Shown here: positions 13,983-28,000 of the stretch, in pieces
How positions within the stretch are numbered: position 1 is the first letter of the stretch
Layout: each line of letters starts with the position of its first letter
Origin: Luzula sylvatica
Lineage: Eukaryota; Streptophyta; Magnoliopsida; Poales; Juncaceae
NCBI GenBank assembly: GCA_946800325.1
Contig: CAMPEJ010000005.1
Span: 1-64,000, forward strand
DNA: 64,000 bases
Direction of reading: 5' to 3'
Made by a program: the position numbers and the translations under genes
Notes under the pieces: generated by a model
The model's database searches: none
Told to the model about the DNA's origin: nothing
Seen by the model: the letters and a program-made list of their open reading frames with translations, nothing else

Positions 13983-16900
13983 AGATCATTTGAATCGTAT
14001 CTTTTACCACATAACATTTTACCAAAATTTACAAACACTAAGAAAGTTTGTTTTTCGATTCAAAACAATTTGTTTATGCTTTGCGGAGTTCAAATAACGT
14101 ATTTTGAGATCATTTGAATCGTATCTTTTACCACATAACATTTCACCAAAATTTACAAACACTAAGAAAGTTTGTTTTTCGATTCAAAACAATTTGTTTA
14201 TGCTTTGGGGAGTTCAAATAACGTATTTTGAGATCATTGGAATCGTATCTTTTACTACATAACATTTCACCAAAATTTACAAACACTAAGAAAGTTTGTT
14301 TTTCGATTTAAAACAATCTGTTTATGCTTTGGGGAGTTCAAATAACGTATTTTGAGATCATTTGAATCGTATCTTTTACCACATAACATTTCACCAAAAT
14401 TTACAAACACTAAGAAAGTTTGTTTTTCGATACAAAACAATCTGTTTATGCTTTGGGAAGTTCAAATAACGTATTTTGAGATCATTTGAATCGTATCTTT
14501 TACCACATAACATTTCACCAAAATTTACAAACACTAAGAAAGTTTGTTTTTCGATTCAAAACAATTTGTTTATGCTTTGGGGAGTTCAAATAACGTATTT
14601 TGAGATCATTTGAATCGTATCTTTTACCACATAACATTTCACCAAAATTTACAAACACTAAGAAAGTTTGTTTTTCGATTCAAAACAATTTGTTTATGCT
14701 TTGGGGAGTTCAAATAACGTATTTTGAGATCATTGGAATGGTATCTTTTACTACATAACATTTCACCAAAATTTACAAACACTAAGAAAGTTTGTTTTTC
14801 GATTTAAAACAATCTGTTTATGCTTTGGGGAGTTCGAATAACGTATTTTGAGATCATTTGAATCGTATCTATTACCACATAACATTTCACCAAAATTTAC
14901 AAACACTAAGAAAGTTTGTTTTTCGATTCAAAACAATCTGTTTATGCTTTGGGGAGTTCAAATAACGTATTTTGAGATCATTTGAATCGTATATTTTACC
15001 ACATAACATTTTACCAAAATTTACAAACACTAAGAAAGTTTGTTTTTCGATTCAAAACAATTTGTTTATACTTTGGGGAGTTCAAATAACGTATTTTGAG
15101 ATCATTTGAATCGTATCTTTTACCACATAACATTTCACCCAAATTTACAAACACTAAGAAAGTTTGTTTTTCGATTCAAAACAATCTGTTTATGCTTTGG
15201 GGAGTTCAAATAACATATTTTTAGATCATTCGAATCGTATCTTTTACCACATAACATTTCACCAAAATTTACAAACACTAAGAAAGTTTGTTTTTCGATT
15301 CAAAACAATCTGTTTATGCTTTGGGGAGTTCAAATAACGTATTTTGAGATCATTTGAATCGTATCTTTTACCACATAACATTTTACCAAAATTTACAAAC
15401 ACTAAGAAAGTTTGTTTTTCGATTCAAAACAATTTGTTTATGCTTTGGGGAGTTCAAATAACGTATTTTGAGATCATTGGAATCGTATCTTTTACTACAT
15501 AACATTTCACCAAAATTTACAAACACTACGAAAGTTTGGTTTTCGATTCAAAACAATTTGTTTATGCTTTGGCGAGTTCAAATAACCTATTTTTAGATCA
15601 TTCGAATCGTATCTTTTACCACATAACATTTCACCAAAATTTACAAACACTAAGAAAGTTTGTTTTTCGATTTAAAACAATCTGTTTATGCTTTCGGGAG
15701 TTCAAATAACTTATTTTGAGATCATTTGAATCGTATCTTTTACCACATAATATTTCACCAAAATTTACAAACACTAAGAAAGTTTGTTTTTCGATTCAAA
15801 ACAATCTGTTTATGCTTTAGGGAGTTCAAATAACGTATTTTGAGATCATTTGAATCGTATATTTTACCACATAACATTTCACCAAAATTTACAAACACTA
15901 AGAAAGTTTGTTTTTCGATTCAAAACAATTTGTTTATGCTTTGCGGAGTTCAAATAACGTATTTTGAGATCATTTGAATCGTATCTTTTACTACATAACA
16001 TTTCACCAAAATTTACAAACACTAAGAAAGTTTGTTTTTCGATCCAAAACAATTTGTTTATGCTTTGGGGAGTTCAAATAACATATTTTTAGATCATTCG
16101 AATCGTATCTTTTACCACATAACATTTCACCAAAATTTACAAACACTAAGAAAGTTTGTTTTTCGATTCAAAACAATCTGTTTATGCTTTGGGGAGTTCA
16201 AATAACGTATTTTGAGATCATTTGAATCGTATCTTTTACCACACAACATTTTACCAAAATTTACAAACACTAAGAAAGTTTGTTTTTCGATTCAAAACAA
16301 TTTGTTTATGCTTTGCGGAGTTCAAATAACGTATTTTGAGATCATTTGAATCGTATCTTTTACCACATAACATTTCACCAAAATTTACAAACACTAAGAA
16401 AGTTTGTTTTTCGATTCAAAACAATCTGTTTATGCTTTGGGGAGTTCAAATAACGTATTTTGAGATCATTTGAATCGTATCTTTTACCACATAACATTTC
16501 ACCAAAATTTACAAACACTAAGAAAGTTTGTTTTTCGATTCAAAACAATTTGTTTATGCTTTGGGGAGTTCAAATAACGTATTTTGAGATCATTGGAATC
16601 GTATCTTTTACTACATAACATTTCACCAAAATTTACAAACACTAAGAAAGTTTGTTTTTCGATTTAAAACAATCTGTTTATGCTTTGGGGAGTTCAAATA
16701 ACGTATTTTGAGATCATTTGAATCGTATCTTTTACCACATAACATTTCACCAAAATTTACAAACACTAAGAAAGTTTGTTTTTCGATTCAAAACAATCTG
16801 TTTATGCTTTGGGGAGTTCAAATAACGTATTTTGAGATCATTTGAATCGTATATTTTACCACATAACATTTTACCAAAATTTACAAACACTAAGAAAGTT

Positions 16901-17702
16901 TGTTTTTCGATTCAAAACAATTTGTTTATGCTTTGGGGAGTTCAAATAACGTATTTTGAGATCATTTGAATCGTATCTTTTACCACATAACATTTCACCC
17001 AAATTTACAACCACTAAGAAAGTTTGTTTTTCGATTCAAAACAATCTGTTTATGCTTTGGGGAGTTCAAATAACGTATTTTGAGATCATTTGAATCGTAT
17101 CTTTTACTACATAACATTTCACCAAAATTTACAAACACTAAGAAAGTTTGTTTTTCGATCCAAAACAATTTGTTTATGCTTTGCGGAGTTCAAATAACAT
17201 ATTTTTAGATCATTCGAATCGTATCTTTTACCACATAACATTTCACCAAAATTTACAAACACTAAGAAAGTTTGTTTTTCGATTCAAAACAATCTGTTTA
17301 TGCTTTGGGGAGTTCAAATAACGTATTTTGAGATCATTTGAATCGTATCTTTTACCACATAACATTTTACCAAAATTTACAAACACTAAGAAAGTTTGTT
17401 TTTCGATTCAAAACAATTTGTTTATGCTTTGCGGAGTTCAAATAACGTATTTTGAGATCATTTGAATCATATCTTTTACCACATAACATTTCACCAAAAT
17501 TTACAAACACTAAGAAAGTTTGTTTTTCGATTCAAAACAATCTGTTTATGCTTTGGGGAGTTCAAATAACGTATTTTGAGATCATTTGAATCGTATCTTT
17601 TACCACATAACATTTCACCAAAATTTACAAACACTAAGAAAGTTTGTTTTTCGATTCAAAACAATTTGTTTATGCTTTGGGGAGTTCAAATAACGTATTT
17701 TG
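13983..17702. repeat. 30-monomer block, copy 2
   Basis: Aligns with 10016-13734 with one compensating gain and loss. Shared rare markers are gatacaaa plus gggaag (14432 against 10465), gaatgg (14740 against 10897), atactt and ggcgag (15573 against 11730). Its right part overlaps the first copy of the 23-mer HOR, so this duplication predates or is nested with that expansion. Confidence 0.78.
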
Positions 17703-19066
17703 AGATCATTGGAATCGTATCTTTTACTACATAACATTTCACCAAAATTTACAAACACTAAGAAAGTTTGTTTTTCGATTTAAAACAATCTGTTTATGCT
17801 TTGGGGAGTTCAAATAACGTATTTTGAGATCATTTGAATCGTATCTTTTACCACATAACATTTCACCAAAATTTACAAACACTAAGAAAGTTTGTTTTTC
17901 GATTCAAAACAATCTGTTTATGCTTTGGGGAGTTCAAATAACGTATTTTGAGATCATTTGAATCGTATATTTTACCACATAACATTTTACCAAAATTTAC
18001 AAACACTAAGATAGTTTGTTTTTCGATTCAAAACAATTTGTTTATGCTTTGGGGAGTTCAAATAACGTATTTTGAGATCATTTGAATCGTATCTTTTACC
18101 ACATAACATTTCACCCAAATTTACAACCACTAAGAAAGTTTGTTTTTCGATTCAAAACAATCTGTTTATGCTTTGGGGAGTTCAAATAACTTATTTTGAG
18201 ATCATTTGAATCGTATCTTTTACTACATAACATTTCACCAAAATTTACAAACACTAAGAAAGTTTGTTTTTCGATCCAAAACAATTTGTTTATGCTCTGG
18301 GGAGTTCAAATAACATATTTATAGATCATTCGAATCGTATCTTTTACCACATAACATTTCACCAAAATTTACAAACACTAAGAAAGTTTGTTTTTCGATT
18401 CAAAACAATCTGTTTATGCTTTGGGGAGTTCAAATAACGTATTTTGAGATCATTTGAATCGTATCTTTTACCACATAACATTTTACCAAAATTTACAAAC
18501 ACTAAGAAAGTTTGTTTTTCGATTCAAAACAATTTGTTTATGCTTTGCGGAGTTCAAATAACGTATTTTGAGATCATTTGAATCGTATCTTTTACCACAT
18601 AACATTTCACCAAAATTTACAAACACTAAGAAAGTTTGTTTTTCGATTCAAAACAATTTGTTTATGCTTTGGGGAGTTCAAATAACGTATTTTGAGATCA
18701 TTGGAATCGTATCTTTTACTACATAACATTTCACCAAAATTTACAAACACTAAGAAAGTTTGTTTTTCGATTTAAAACAATCTGTTTATGCTTTGGGGAG
18801 TTCAAATAACGTATTTTGAGATCATTTGAATCGTATCTTTTACCACATAACATTTCACCAAAATTTACAAACACTAAGAAAGTTTGTTTTTCGATACAAA
18901 ACAATCTGTTTATGCTTTGGGAAGTTCAAATAACGTATTTTGAGATCATTTGAATCGTATCTTTTACCACATAACATTTCACCAAAATTTACAAACACTA
19001 AGAAAGTTTGTTTTTCGATTCAAAACAATCTGTTTATGCTTTGGGGAGTTCAAATAACGTATTTTG
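16215..19066. repeat. 23-mer HOR (type a), copy 1 (2,852 bp)
   Basis: Class order: G A B C A F H E D G A B C A F H E D G B C M A. The segment A-B-C-A-F-H-E-D-G occurs twice inside it, 9 monomers (1,116 bp) apart. The second F carries gatagt (18.0 kb) and the second E carries tgctct (18297). Private change: accacacaac in the first unit. Confidence 0.85.
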
Positions 19067-21918
19067 AGATCATTTGAATCGTATCTTTTACCACATAACA
19101 TTTTACCAAAATTTACAAACACTAAGAAAGTTTGTTTTTCGATTCAAAACAATTTGTTTATGCTTTGCGGAGTTCAAATAACGTATTTTGAGATCATTTG
19201 AATCGTATCTTTTACCACATAACATTTCACCAAAATTTACAAACACTAAGAAAGTTTGTTTTTCGATTCAAAACAATCTGTTTATGCTTTGGGGAGTTCA
19301 AATAACGTATTTTGAGATCATTTGAATCGTATCTTTTACCACATAACATTTCACCAAAATTTACAAACACTAAGAAAGTTTGTTTTTCGATTCAAAACAA
19401 TTTGTTTATGCTTTGGGGAGTTCAAATAACGTATTTTGAGATCATTGGAATCGTATCTTTTACTACATAACATTTCACCAAAATTTACAAACACTAAGAA
19501 AGTTTGTTTTTCGATTTAAAACAATCTGTTTATGCTTTGGGGAGTTCAAATAACGTATTTTGAGATCATTTGAATCGTATCTTTTACCACATAACATTTC
19601 ACCAAAATTTACAAACACTAAGAAAGTTTGTTTTTCGATTCAAAACAATCTGTTTATGCTTTGGGGAGTTCAAATAACGTATTTTGAGATCATTTGAATC
19701 GTATATTTTACAACATAACATTTTACCAAAATTTACAAACACTAAGAAAGTTTGTTTTTCGATTCAAAACAATTTGTTTATGCTTTGGGGAGTTCAAATA
19801 ACGTATTTTGAGATCATTTGAATCGTATCTTTTACCACATAACATTTCACCCAAATTTACAACCACTAAGAAAGTTTGTTTTTCGATTCAAAACAATCTG
19901 TTTATGCTTTGGGGAGTTCAAATAACGTATTTTGAGATCATTTGAATCGTATCTTTTACTACATAACATTTCACCAAAATTTACAAACACTAAGAAAGTT
20001 TGTTTTTCGATCCAAAACAATTTGTTTATGCTTTGGGGAGTTCAAATAACATATTTTTAGATCATTCGAATCGTATCTTTTACCACATAACATTTCACCA
20101 AAATTTACAAACACTAAGAAAGTTTGTTTTTCGATTCAAAACAATCTGTTTATGCTTTGGGGAGTTCAAATAACGTATTTTGAGATCATTTGAATCGTAT
20201 CTTTTACCACATAACATTTTACCAAAATTTACAAACACTAAGAAAGTTTGTTTTTCGATTCAAAACAATTTGTTTATGCTTTGCGGAGTTCAAATAACGT
20301 ATTTTGAGATCATTTGAATCATATCTTTTACCACATAACATTTCACCAAAATTTACAAACACTAAGAAAGTTTGTTTTTCGATTCAAAACAATCTGTTTA
20401 TGCTTTGGGGAGTTCAAATAACGTATTTTGAGATCATTTGAATCGTATCTTTTACCACATAACATTTCACCAAAATTTACAAACACTAAGAAAGTTTGTT
20501 TTTCGATTCAAAACAATTTGTTTATGCTTTGGGGAGTTCAAATAACGTATTTTGAGATCATTGGAATCGTATCTTTTACTACATAACATTTCACCAAAAT
20601 TTACAAACACTAAGAAAGTTTGTTTTTCGATTTAAAACAATCTGTTTATGCTTTGGGGAGTTCAAATAACGTATTTTGAGATCATTTGAATCGTATCTTT
20701 TACCACATAACATTTCACCAAAATTTACAAACACTAAGAAAGTTTGTTTTTCGATTCAAAACAATCTGTTTATGCTTTGGGGAGTTCAAATAACGTATTT
20801 TGAGATCATTTGAATCGTATATTTTACCACATAACATTTTACCAAAATTTACAAACACTAAGATAGTTTGTTTTTCGATTCAAAACAATTTGTTTATGCT
20901 TTGGGGAGTTCAAATAACGTATTTTGAGAACATTTGAATCGTATCTTTTACCACATAACATTTCACCCAAATTTACAACCACTAAGAAAGTTTGTTTTTC
21001 GATTCAAAACAATCTGTTTATGCTTTGGGGAGTTCAAATAACTTATTTTGAGATCATTTGAATCGTATCTTTTACTACATAACATTTCACCAAAATTTAC
21101 AAACACTAAGAAAGTTTGTTTTTCGATCCAAAACAATTTGTTTATGCTCTGGGGAGTTCAAATAACATATTTATAGATCATTCGAATCGTATCTTTTACC
21201 ACATAACATTTCACCAAAATTTACAAACACTAAGAAAGTTTGTTTTTCGATTCAAAACAATCTGTTTATGCTTTGGGGAGTTCAAATAACGTATTTTGAG
21301 ATCATTTGAATCGTATCTTTTACCACATAACATTTTACCAAAATTTACAAACACTAAGAAAGTTTGTTTTTCGATTCAAAACAATTTGTTTATGCTTTGC
21401 GGAGTTCAAATAACGTATTTTGAGATCATTTGAATCGTATCTTTTACCACATAACATTTCACCAAAATTTACAAACACTAAGAAAGTTTGTTTTTCGATT
21501 CAAAACAATTTGTTTATGCTTTGGGGAGTTCAAATAACGTATTTTGAGATCATTGGAATCGTATCTTTTACTACATAACATTTCACCAAAATTTACAAAC
21601 ACTAAGAAAGTTTGTTTTTCGATTTAAAACAATCTGTTTATGCTTTGGGGAGTTCAAATAACGTATTTTGAGATCATTTGAATCGTATCTTTTACCACAT
21701 AACATTTCACCAAAATTTACAAACACTAAGAAAGTTTGTTTTTCGATACAAAACAATCTGTTTATGCTTTGGGAAGTTCAAATAACGTATTTTGAGATCA
21801 TTTGAATCGTATCTTTTACCACATAACATTTCACCAAAATTTACAAACACTAAGAAAGTTTGTTTTTCGATTCAAAACAATCTGTTTATGCTTTGGGGAG
21901 TTCAAATAACGTATTTTG
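19067..21918. repeat. 23-mer HOR (type a), copy 2 (2,852 bp)
   Basis: Same class order and rare markers as 16215-19066 at an exact 2,852-bp offset (gatagt, actta before the second E, tgctct at 21149, gatacaaa at 21748). Differences noticed: caacataac near 19710, gagaac near 20929, and gggg instead of gcgg in the first E unit. Confidence 0.85.
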
Positions 21919-24274
21919 AGATCATTTGAATCGTATCTTTTACCACATAACATTTTACCAAAATTTACAAACACTAAGAAAGTTTGTTTTTCGATTCAAA
22001 ACAATTTGTTTATGCTTTGCGGAGTTCAAATAACGTATTTTGAGATCATTTGAATCGTATCTTTTACCACATAACATTTCACCAAAATTTACAAACACTA
22101 AGAAAGTTTGTTTTTCGATTCAAAACAATCTGTTTATGCTTTGGGGAGTTCAAATAACGTATTTTGAGATCATTTGAATCGTATCTTTTACCACATAATA
22201 TTTCACCAATATTTACAAACACTAAGAAAGTTTGTTTTTCGATTCAAAACAATTTGTTTATGCTTTGCGGAGTTCAAATAACGTATTTTGAGATCATTTG
22301 AATCGTATCTTTTACCACATAACATTTCACCAAAATTTACAAACACTAAGAAAGTTTGTTTTTCGATCCAAAACAATTTGTTTATGCTTTGGGGAGTTCA
22401 AATAACATATTTTTAGATCATTCGAATCGTATCTTTTACCACATAAGATTTCACCAAAATTTACAAACACTAAGAAAGTTTGTTTTTCGATTCAAAACAA
22501 TCTGTTTATGCTTTGGGGAGTTCAAATAACGTATTTTGAGATCATTTGAATCGTATCTTTTACCACATAACATTTTACCAAAATTTACAAACACTAAGAA
22601 AGTTTGTTTTTCGATTCAAAACAATTTGTTTATGCTTTGCGGAGTTCAAATAACGTATTTTGAGATCATTTGAATCGTATCTTTTACCACATAACATTTC
22701 ACCAAAATTTACAAACACTAAGAAAGTTTGTTTTTCGATTCAAAACAATCTGTTTATGCTTTGGGGAGTTCAAATAACGTATTTTGAGATCATTTGAATC
22801 GTATCTTTTACCACATAACATTTCACCAAAATTTACAAACACTAAGAAAGTTTGTTTTTCGATTCAAAACAATTTGTTTATGCTTTGGGGAGTTCAAATA
22901 ACGTATTTTGAGATCATTGGAATCGTATCTTTTACTACATAACATTTCACCAAAATTTACAAACACTAAGAAAGTTTGTTTTTCGATTTAAAACAATCTG
23001 TTTATGCTTTGGGGAGTTCAAATAACGTATTTTGAGATCATTTGAATCGTATCTTTTACCACATAACATTTCACCAAAATTTACAAACACTAAGAAAGTT
23101 TGTTTTTCGATTCAAAACAATCTGTTTATGCTTTGGGGAGTTCAAATAACGTATTTTGAGATCATTTGAATCGTATATTTTACCACATAACATTTTACCA
23201 AAATTTACAAACACTAAGATAGTTTGTTTTTCGATTCAAAACAATTTGTTTATGCTTTGGGGAGTTCAAATAACGTATTTTGAGATCATTTGAATCGTAT
23301 CTTTTACCACATAACATTTCACCCAAATTTACAACCACTAAGAAAGTTTGTTTTTCGATTCAAAACAATCTGTTTATGCTTTGGGGAGTTCAAATAACTT
23401 ATTTTGAGATCATTTGAATCGTATCTTTTACTACATAACATTTCACCAAAATTTACAAACACTAAGAAAGTTTGTTTTTCGATCCAAAACAATTTGTTTA
23501 TGCTCTGGGGAGTTCAAATAACATATTTATAGATCATTCGAATCGTATCTTTTACCACATAACATTTCACCAAAATTTACAAACACTAAGAAAGTTTGTT
23601 TTTCGATTCAAAACAATCTGTTTATGCTTTGGGGAGTTCAAATAACGTATTTTGAGATCATTTGAATCGTATCTTTTACCACATAACATTTTACCAAAAT
23701 TTACAAACACTAAGAAAGTTTGTTTTTCGATTCAAAACAATTTGTTTATGCTTTGCGGAGTTCAAATAACGTATTTTGAGATCATTTGAATCGTATCTTT
23801 TACCACATAACATTTCACCAAAATTTACAAACACTAAGAAAGTTTGTTTTTCGATTCAAAACAATTTGTTTATGCTTTGGGGAGTTCAAATAACGTATTT
23901 TGAGATCATTGGAATCGTATCTTTTACTACATAACATTTCACCAAAATTTACAAACACTAAGAAAGTTTGTTTTTCGATTTAAAACAATCTGTTTATGCT
24001 TTGGGGTGTTCAAATAACGTATTTTGAGATCATTTGAATCGTATCTTTTACCACATAACATTTCACCAAAATTTACAAACACTAAGAAAGTTTGTTTTTC
24101 GATACAAAACAATCTGTTTATGCTTTGGGAAGTTCAAATAACGTATTTTGAGATCATTTGAATCGTATCTTTTACCACATAACATTTCACCAAAATTTAC
24201 AAACACTAAGAAAGTTTGTTTTTCGATTCAAAACAATCTGTTTATGCTTTGGGGAGTTCAAATAACGTATTTTG
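21919..24274. repeat. 19-mer derivative of the type-a 23-mer (2,356 bp)
   Basis: Class order: G A O E D G A B C A F H E D G B C M A. Compared with the two preceding copies, the run B-C-A-F-H is replaced by one O unit at 22167 (T33 plus caatattt plus gcgg). The rest keeps the rare markers gatagt, tgctct (23505) and gatacaaa (24104). This shows both loss of four monomers net and introduction of a foreign monomer type. Confidence 0.82.
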
Positions 24275-27200
24275 AGATCATTTGAATCGTATCTTTTACC
24301 ACATAACATTTTACCAAAATTTACAAACACTAAGAAAGTTTGTTTTTCGATTCAAAACAATTTGTTTATGCTTTGCGGAGTTCAAATAACGTATTTTGAG
24401 ATCAAGATCATTTGAATCGTATCTTTTACCACATAACATTTCACCAAAATTTACAAACACTAAGAAAGTTTGTTTTTCGATTCAAAACAATTTGTTTATG
24501 CTTTGGGGAGTTCAAATAACGTATTTTGAGATCATTGGAATCGTATCTTTTACTACATAACATTTCACCAAAATTTACAAACACTAAGAAAGTTTGTTTT
24601 TCGATTTAAAACAATCTGTTTATGCTTTGGGGAGTTCAAATAACGTATTTTGAGATCATTTGAATCGTATCTTTTACCACATAACATTTCACCAAAATTT
24701 ACAAACACTAAGAAAGTTTGTTTTTCGATACAAAACAATCTGTTTATGCTTTGGGAAGTTCAAATAACGTATTTTGAGATCATTTGAATCGTATCTTTTA
24801 CCACATAACATTTCACCAAAATTTACAAACACTAAGAAAGTTTGTTTTTCTATTCAAAACAATCTGTTTATGCTTTGGGGAGTTCAAATAACGTATTTTG
24901 AGATCATTTGAATCGTATCTTTTACCACATAACATTTCACCAAAATTTACAAACACTAAGAAAGTTTGTTTTTCGATTCAAAACAATTTGTTTATGCTTT
25001 GGGGAGTTCAAATAACGTATTTTGAGATCATTTGAATCATATCTTTTACCACATAATATTTCACCAAAATTTACAAACACTAAGAAAGTTTGTTTTTCGA
25101 TTCAAAACAATTTGTTTATGCTTTGCGGAGTTCAAATAACGTATTTTGAGATCATTTGAATCGTATCTTTTACCACATAACATTTCACCAAAATTTACAA
25201 ACACTAAGAAAGTTTGTTTTTCGATTCAAAACAATTTGTTTATGCTTTGGGGAGTTCAAATAACGTATTTTGAGATCATTTGAATCGTATCTTTTACCAC
25301 ATAACATTTCACCCAAATTTACAACCACTAAGAAAGTTTGTTTTTCGATTCAAAACAATCTGTTTATGCTTTGGGGAGTTCAAATAACGTATTTTGAGAT
25401 CATTTGAATCGTATCTTTTACTACATAACATTTCACCAAAATTTACAAACACTAAGAAAGTTTGTTTTTCGATCCAAAACAATTTGTTTATGCTCTGGGG
25501 AGTTCAAATAACATATTTATAGATCATTCGAATCGTATCTTTTACCACATAACATTTCACCAAAATTTACAAACACTAAGAAAGTTTGTTTTTCGATTCA
25601 AAACAATCTGTTTATGCTTTGGGGAGTTCAAATAACGTATTTTGAGATCATTTGAATCGTATCTTTTACCACATAACATTTTACCAAAATTTACAAACAC
25701 TAAGAAAGTTTGTTTTTCGATTCAAAACAATTTGTTTATGCTTTGGGGAGTTCAAATAACGTATTTTGAGATCATTGGAATCGTATCTTTTACTACATAA
25801 CATTTCACCAAAATTTACAAACACTAAGAAAGTTTGTTTTTCGATTTAAAACAATCTGTTTATGCTTTGGGGAGTTCAAATAACGTATTTTGAGATCATT
25901 TGAATCGTATCTTTTACCACATAACATTTCACCAAAATTTACAAACACTAAGAAAGTTTGTTTTTCGATACAAAACAATCTGTTTATGCTTTGGGAAGTT
26001 CAAATAACGTATTTTGAGATCATTTGAATCGTATCTTTTACCACATAACATTTCACCAAAATTTACAAACACTAAGAAAGTTTGTTTTTCTATTCAAAAC
26101 AATCTGTTTATGCTTTGGGGAGTTCAAATGACATATTTTGAGATCATTTGAATCGTATCTTTTACCACATAACATTTCACCAAAATTTACAAACACTAAG
26201 AAAGTTTGTTTTTCGATTCAAAACAATTTGTTTATGCTTTGGGGAGTTCAAATAACGTATTTTGAGATCATTTGAATCATATCTTTTACCACATAATATT
26301 TCACCAAAATTTACAAACACTAAGAAAGTTTGTTTTTCGATTCAAAACAATTTGTTTATGCTTTGCGGAGTTCAAATAACGTATTTTGAGATCATTTGAA
26401 TCGTATCTTTTACCACATAACATTTCACCAAAATTTACAAACACTAAGAAAGTTTGTTTTTCGATTCAAAACAATTTGTTTATGCTTTGGGGAGTTCAAA
26501 TAACGTATTTTGAGATCATTGGAATCGTATCTTTTACTACATAACATTTCACCAAAATTTACAAACACTAAGAAAGTTTGTTTTTCGATTTAAAACAATC
26601 TGTTTATGCTTTGGGGAGTTCAAATAACGTATTTTGATATCATTTGAATCGTATCTTTTACCACATAACATTTCACCAAAATTTACAAACACTAAGAAAG
26701 TTTGTTTTTCGATTCAAAACAATCTGTTTATGCTTTGGGGAGTTCAAATAACGTATTTTGAGATCATTTGAATCGTATATTTTACCACATAACATTTTAC
26801 CAAAATGTACAAACACTAAGAAAGTTTGTTTTTCGATTCAAAACAATTTGTTTATGCTTTGGGGAGTTCAAATAACGTATTTTGAGATAATTTGAATCGT
26901 ATCTTTTACCACATAACATTTCACCCAAATTTACAAACACTAAGAAAGTTTGTTTTTCGATTCAAAACAATCTGTTTATGCTTTGGGGAGTTCAAATAAC
27001 ATATTTTTAGATCATTTGAATCGTATCTTTTACCACATAACATTTTACCAAAATTTACAAACACTAAGAAAGTTTGTTTTTCGATTCAAAACAATTTGTT
27101 TATGCTTTGCGGAGTTCAAATAACGTATTTTGAGATCATTTGAATCGTATCTTTTACCACATAACATTTCACCAAAATTTACAAACACTAAGAAAGTTTG

Positions 27201-28000
27201 TTTTTCGATTCAAAACAATTTGTTTATGCTTTGGGGAGTTCAAATAACGTATTTTGAGATCATTGGAATCGTATCTTTTACTACATAACATTTCACCAAA
27301 ATTTACAAACACTAAGATAGTTTGTTTTTCGATTTAAAACAATCTGTTTATGCTTTGGGGAGTTCAAATAACGTATTTTGAGATCATTTGAATCGTATCT
27401 TTTACCACATAACATTTCACCAAAATTTACAAACACTAAGAAAGTTTGTTTTTCGATACAAAACAATCTGTTTATGCTTTGGAAAGTTCAAATAACGTAT
27501 TTTGAGATCATTTGAATCGTATCTTTTACCACATAACATTTCACCAAAATTTACAAACACTAAGAAAGTTTGTTTTTCTATTTAAAACAATCTGTTTATG
27601 CTTTGGGGAGTTCAAATAACGTATTTTGAGATCATTTGAATCGTATCTTTTACCACATAACATTTCACCAAAATTTACAAACACTAAGAAAGTTTGTTTT
27701 TCGATTCAAAACAATTTGTTTATGCTTTGGGGAGTTCAAATAACGTATTTTGAGATCATTTGAATCGTATCTTTTACCACATAATATTTCACCAATATTT
27801 ACAAACACTAAGAAAGTTTGTTTTTCGATTCAAAACAATTTGTTTATGCTTTGCGGAGTTCAAATAACGTATTTTGAGATCATTTGAATCGTATCTTTTA
27901 CCACATAACATTTCACCAAAATTTACAAACACTAAGAAAGTTTGTTTTTCGATTCAAAACAATTTGTTTATGCTTTGGGGAGTTCAAATAACGTATTTTG
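24275..28000. repeat. Mixed block with a hexamer cassette in three copies
   Basis: The cassette C-M-K-B-O-B (744 bp) starts at 24529, 25769 and 27257, offsets of 10 and 12 monomers. The first two are separated by H-E-D-G and the second and third by C-A-F-H-G-B. In the third cassette M has ggaaag and K combines T75 with T79 (tctatttaaa). Confidence 0.8.
24399..24528. repeat. 130-bp monomer (6-bp duplication)
   Basis: The unit begins agatcaagatcatttg: the first six bases (agatca) are doubled. It is the only insertion in the window and occurs once, in a class B unit. Confidence 0.96.
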
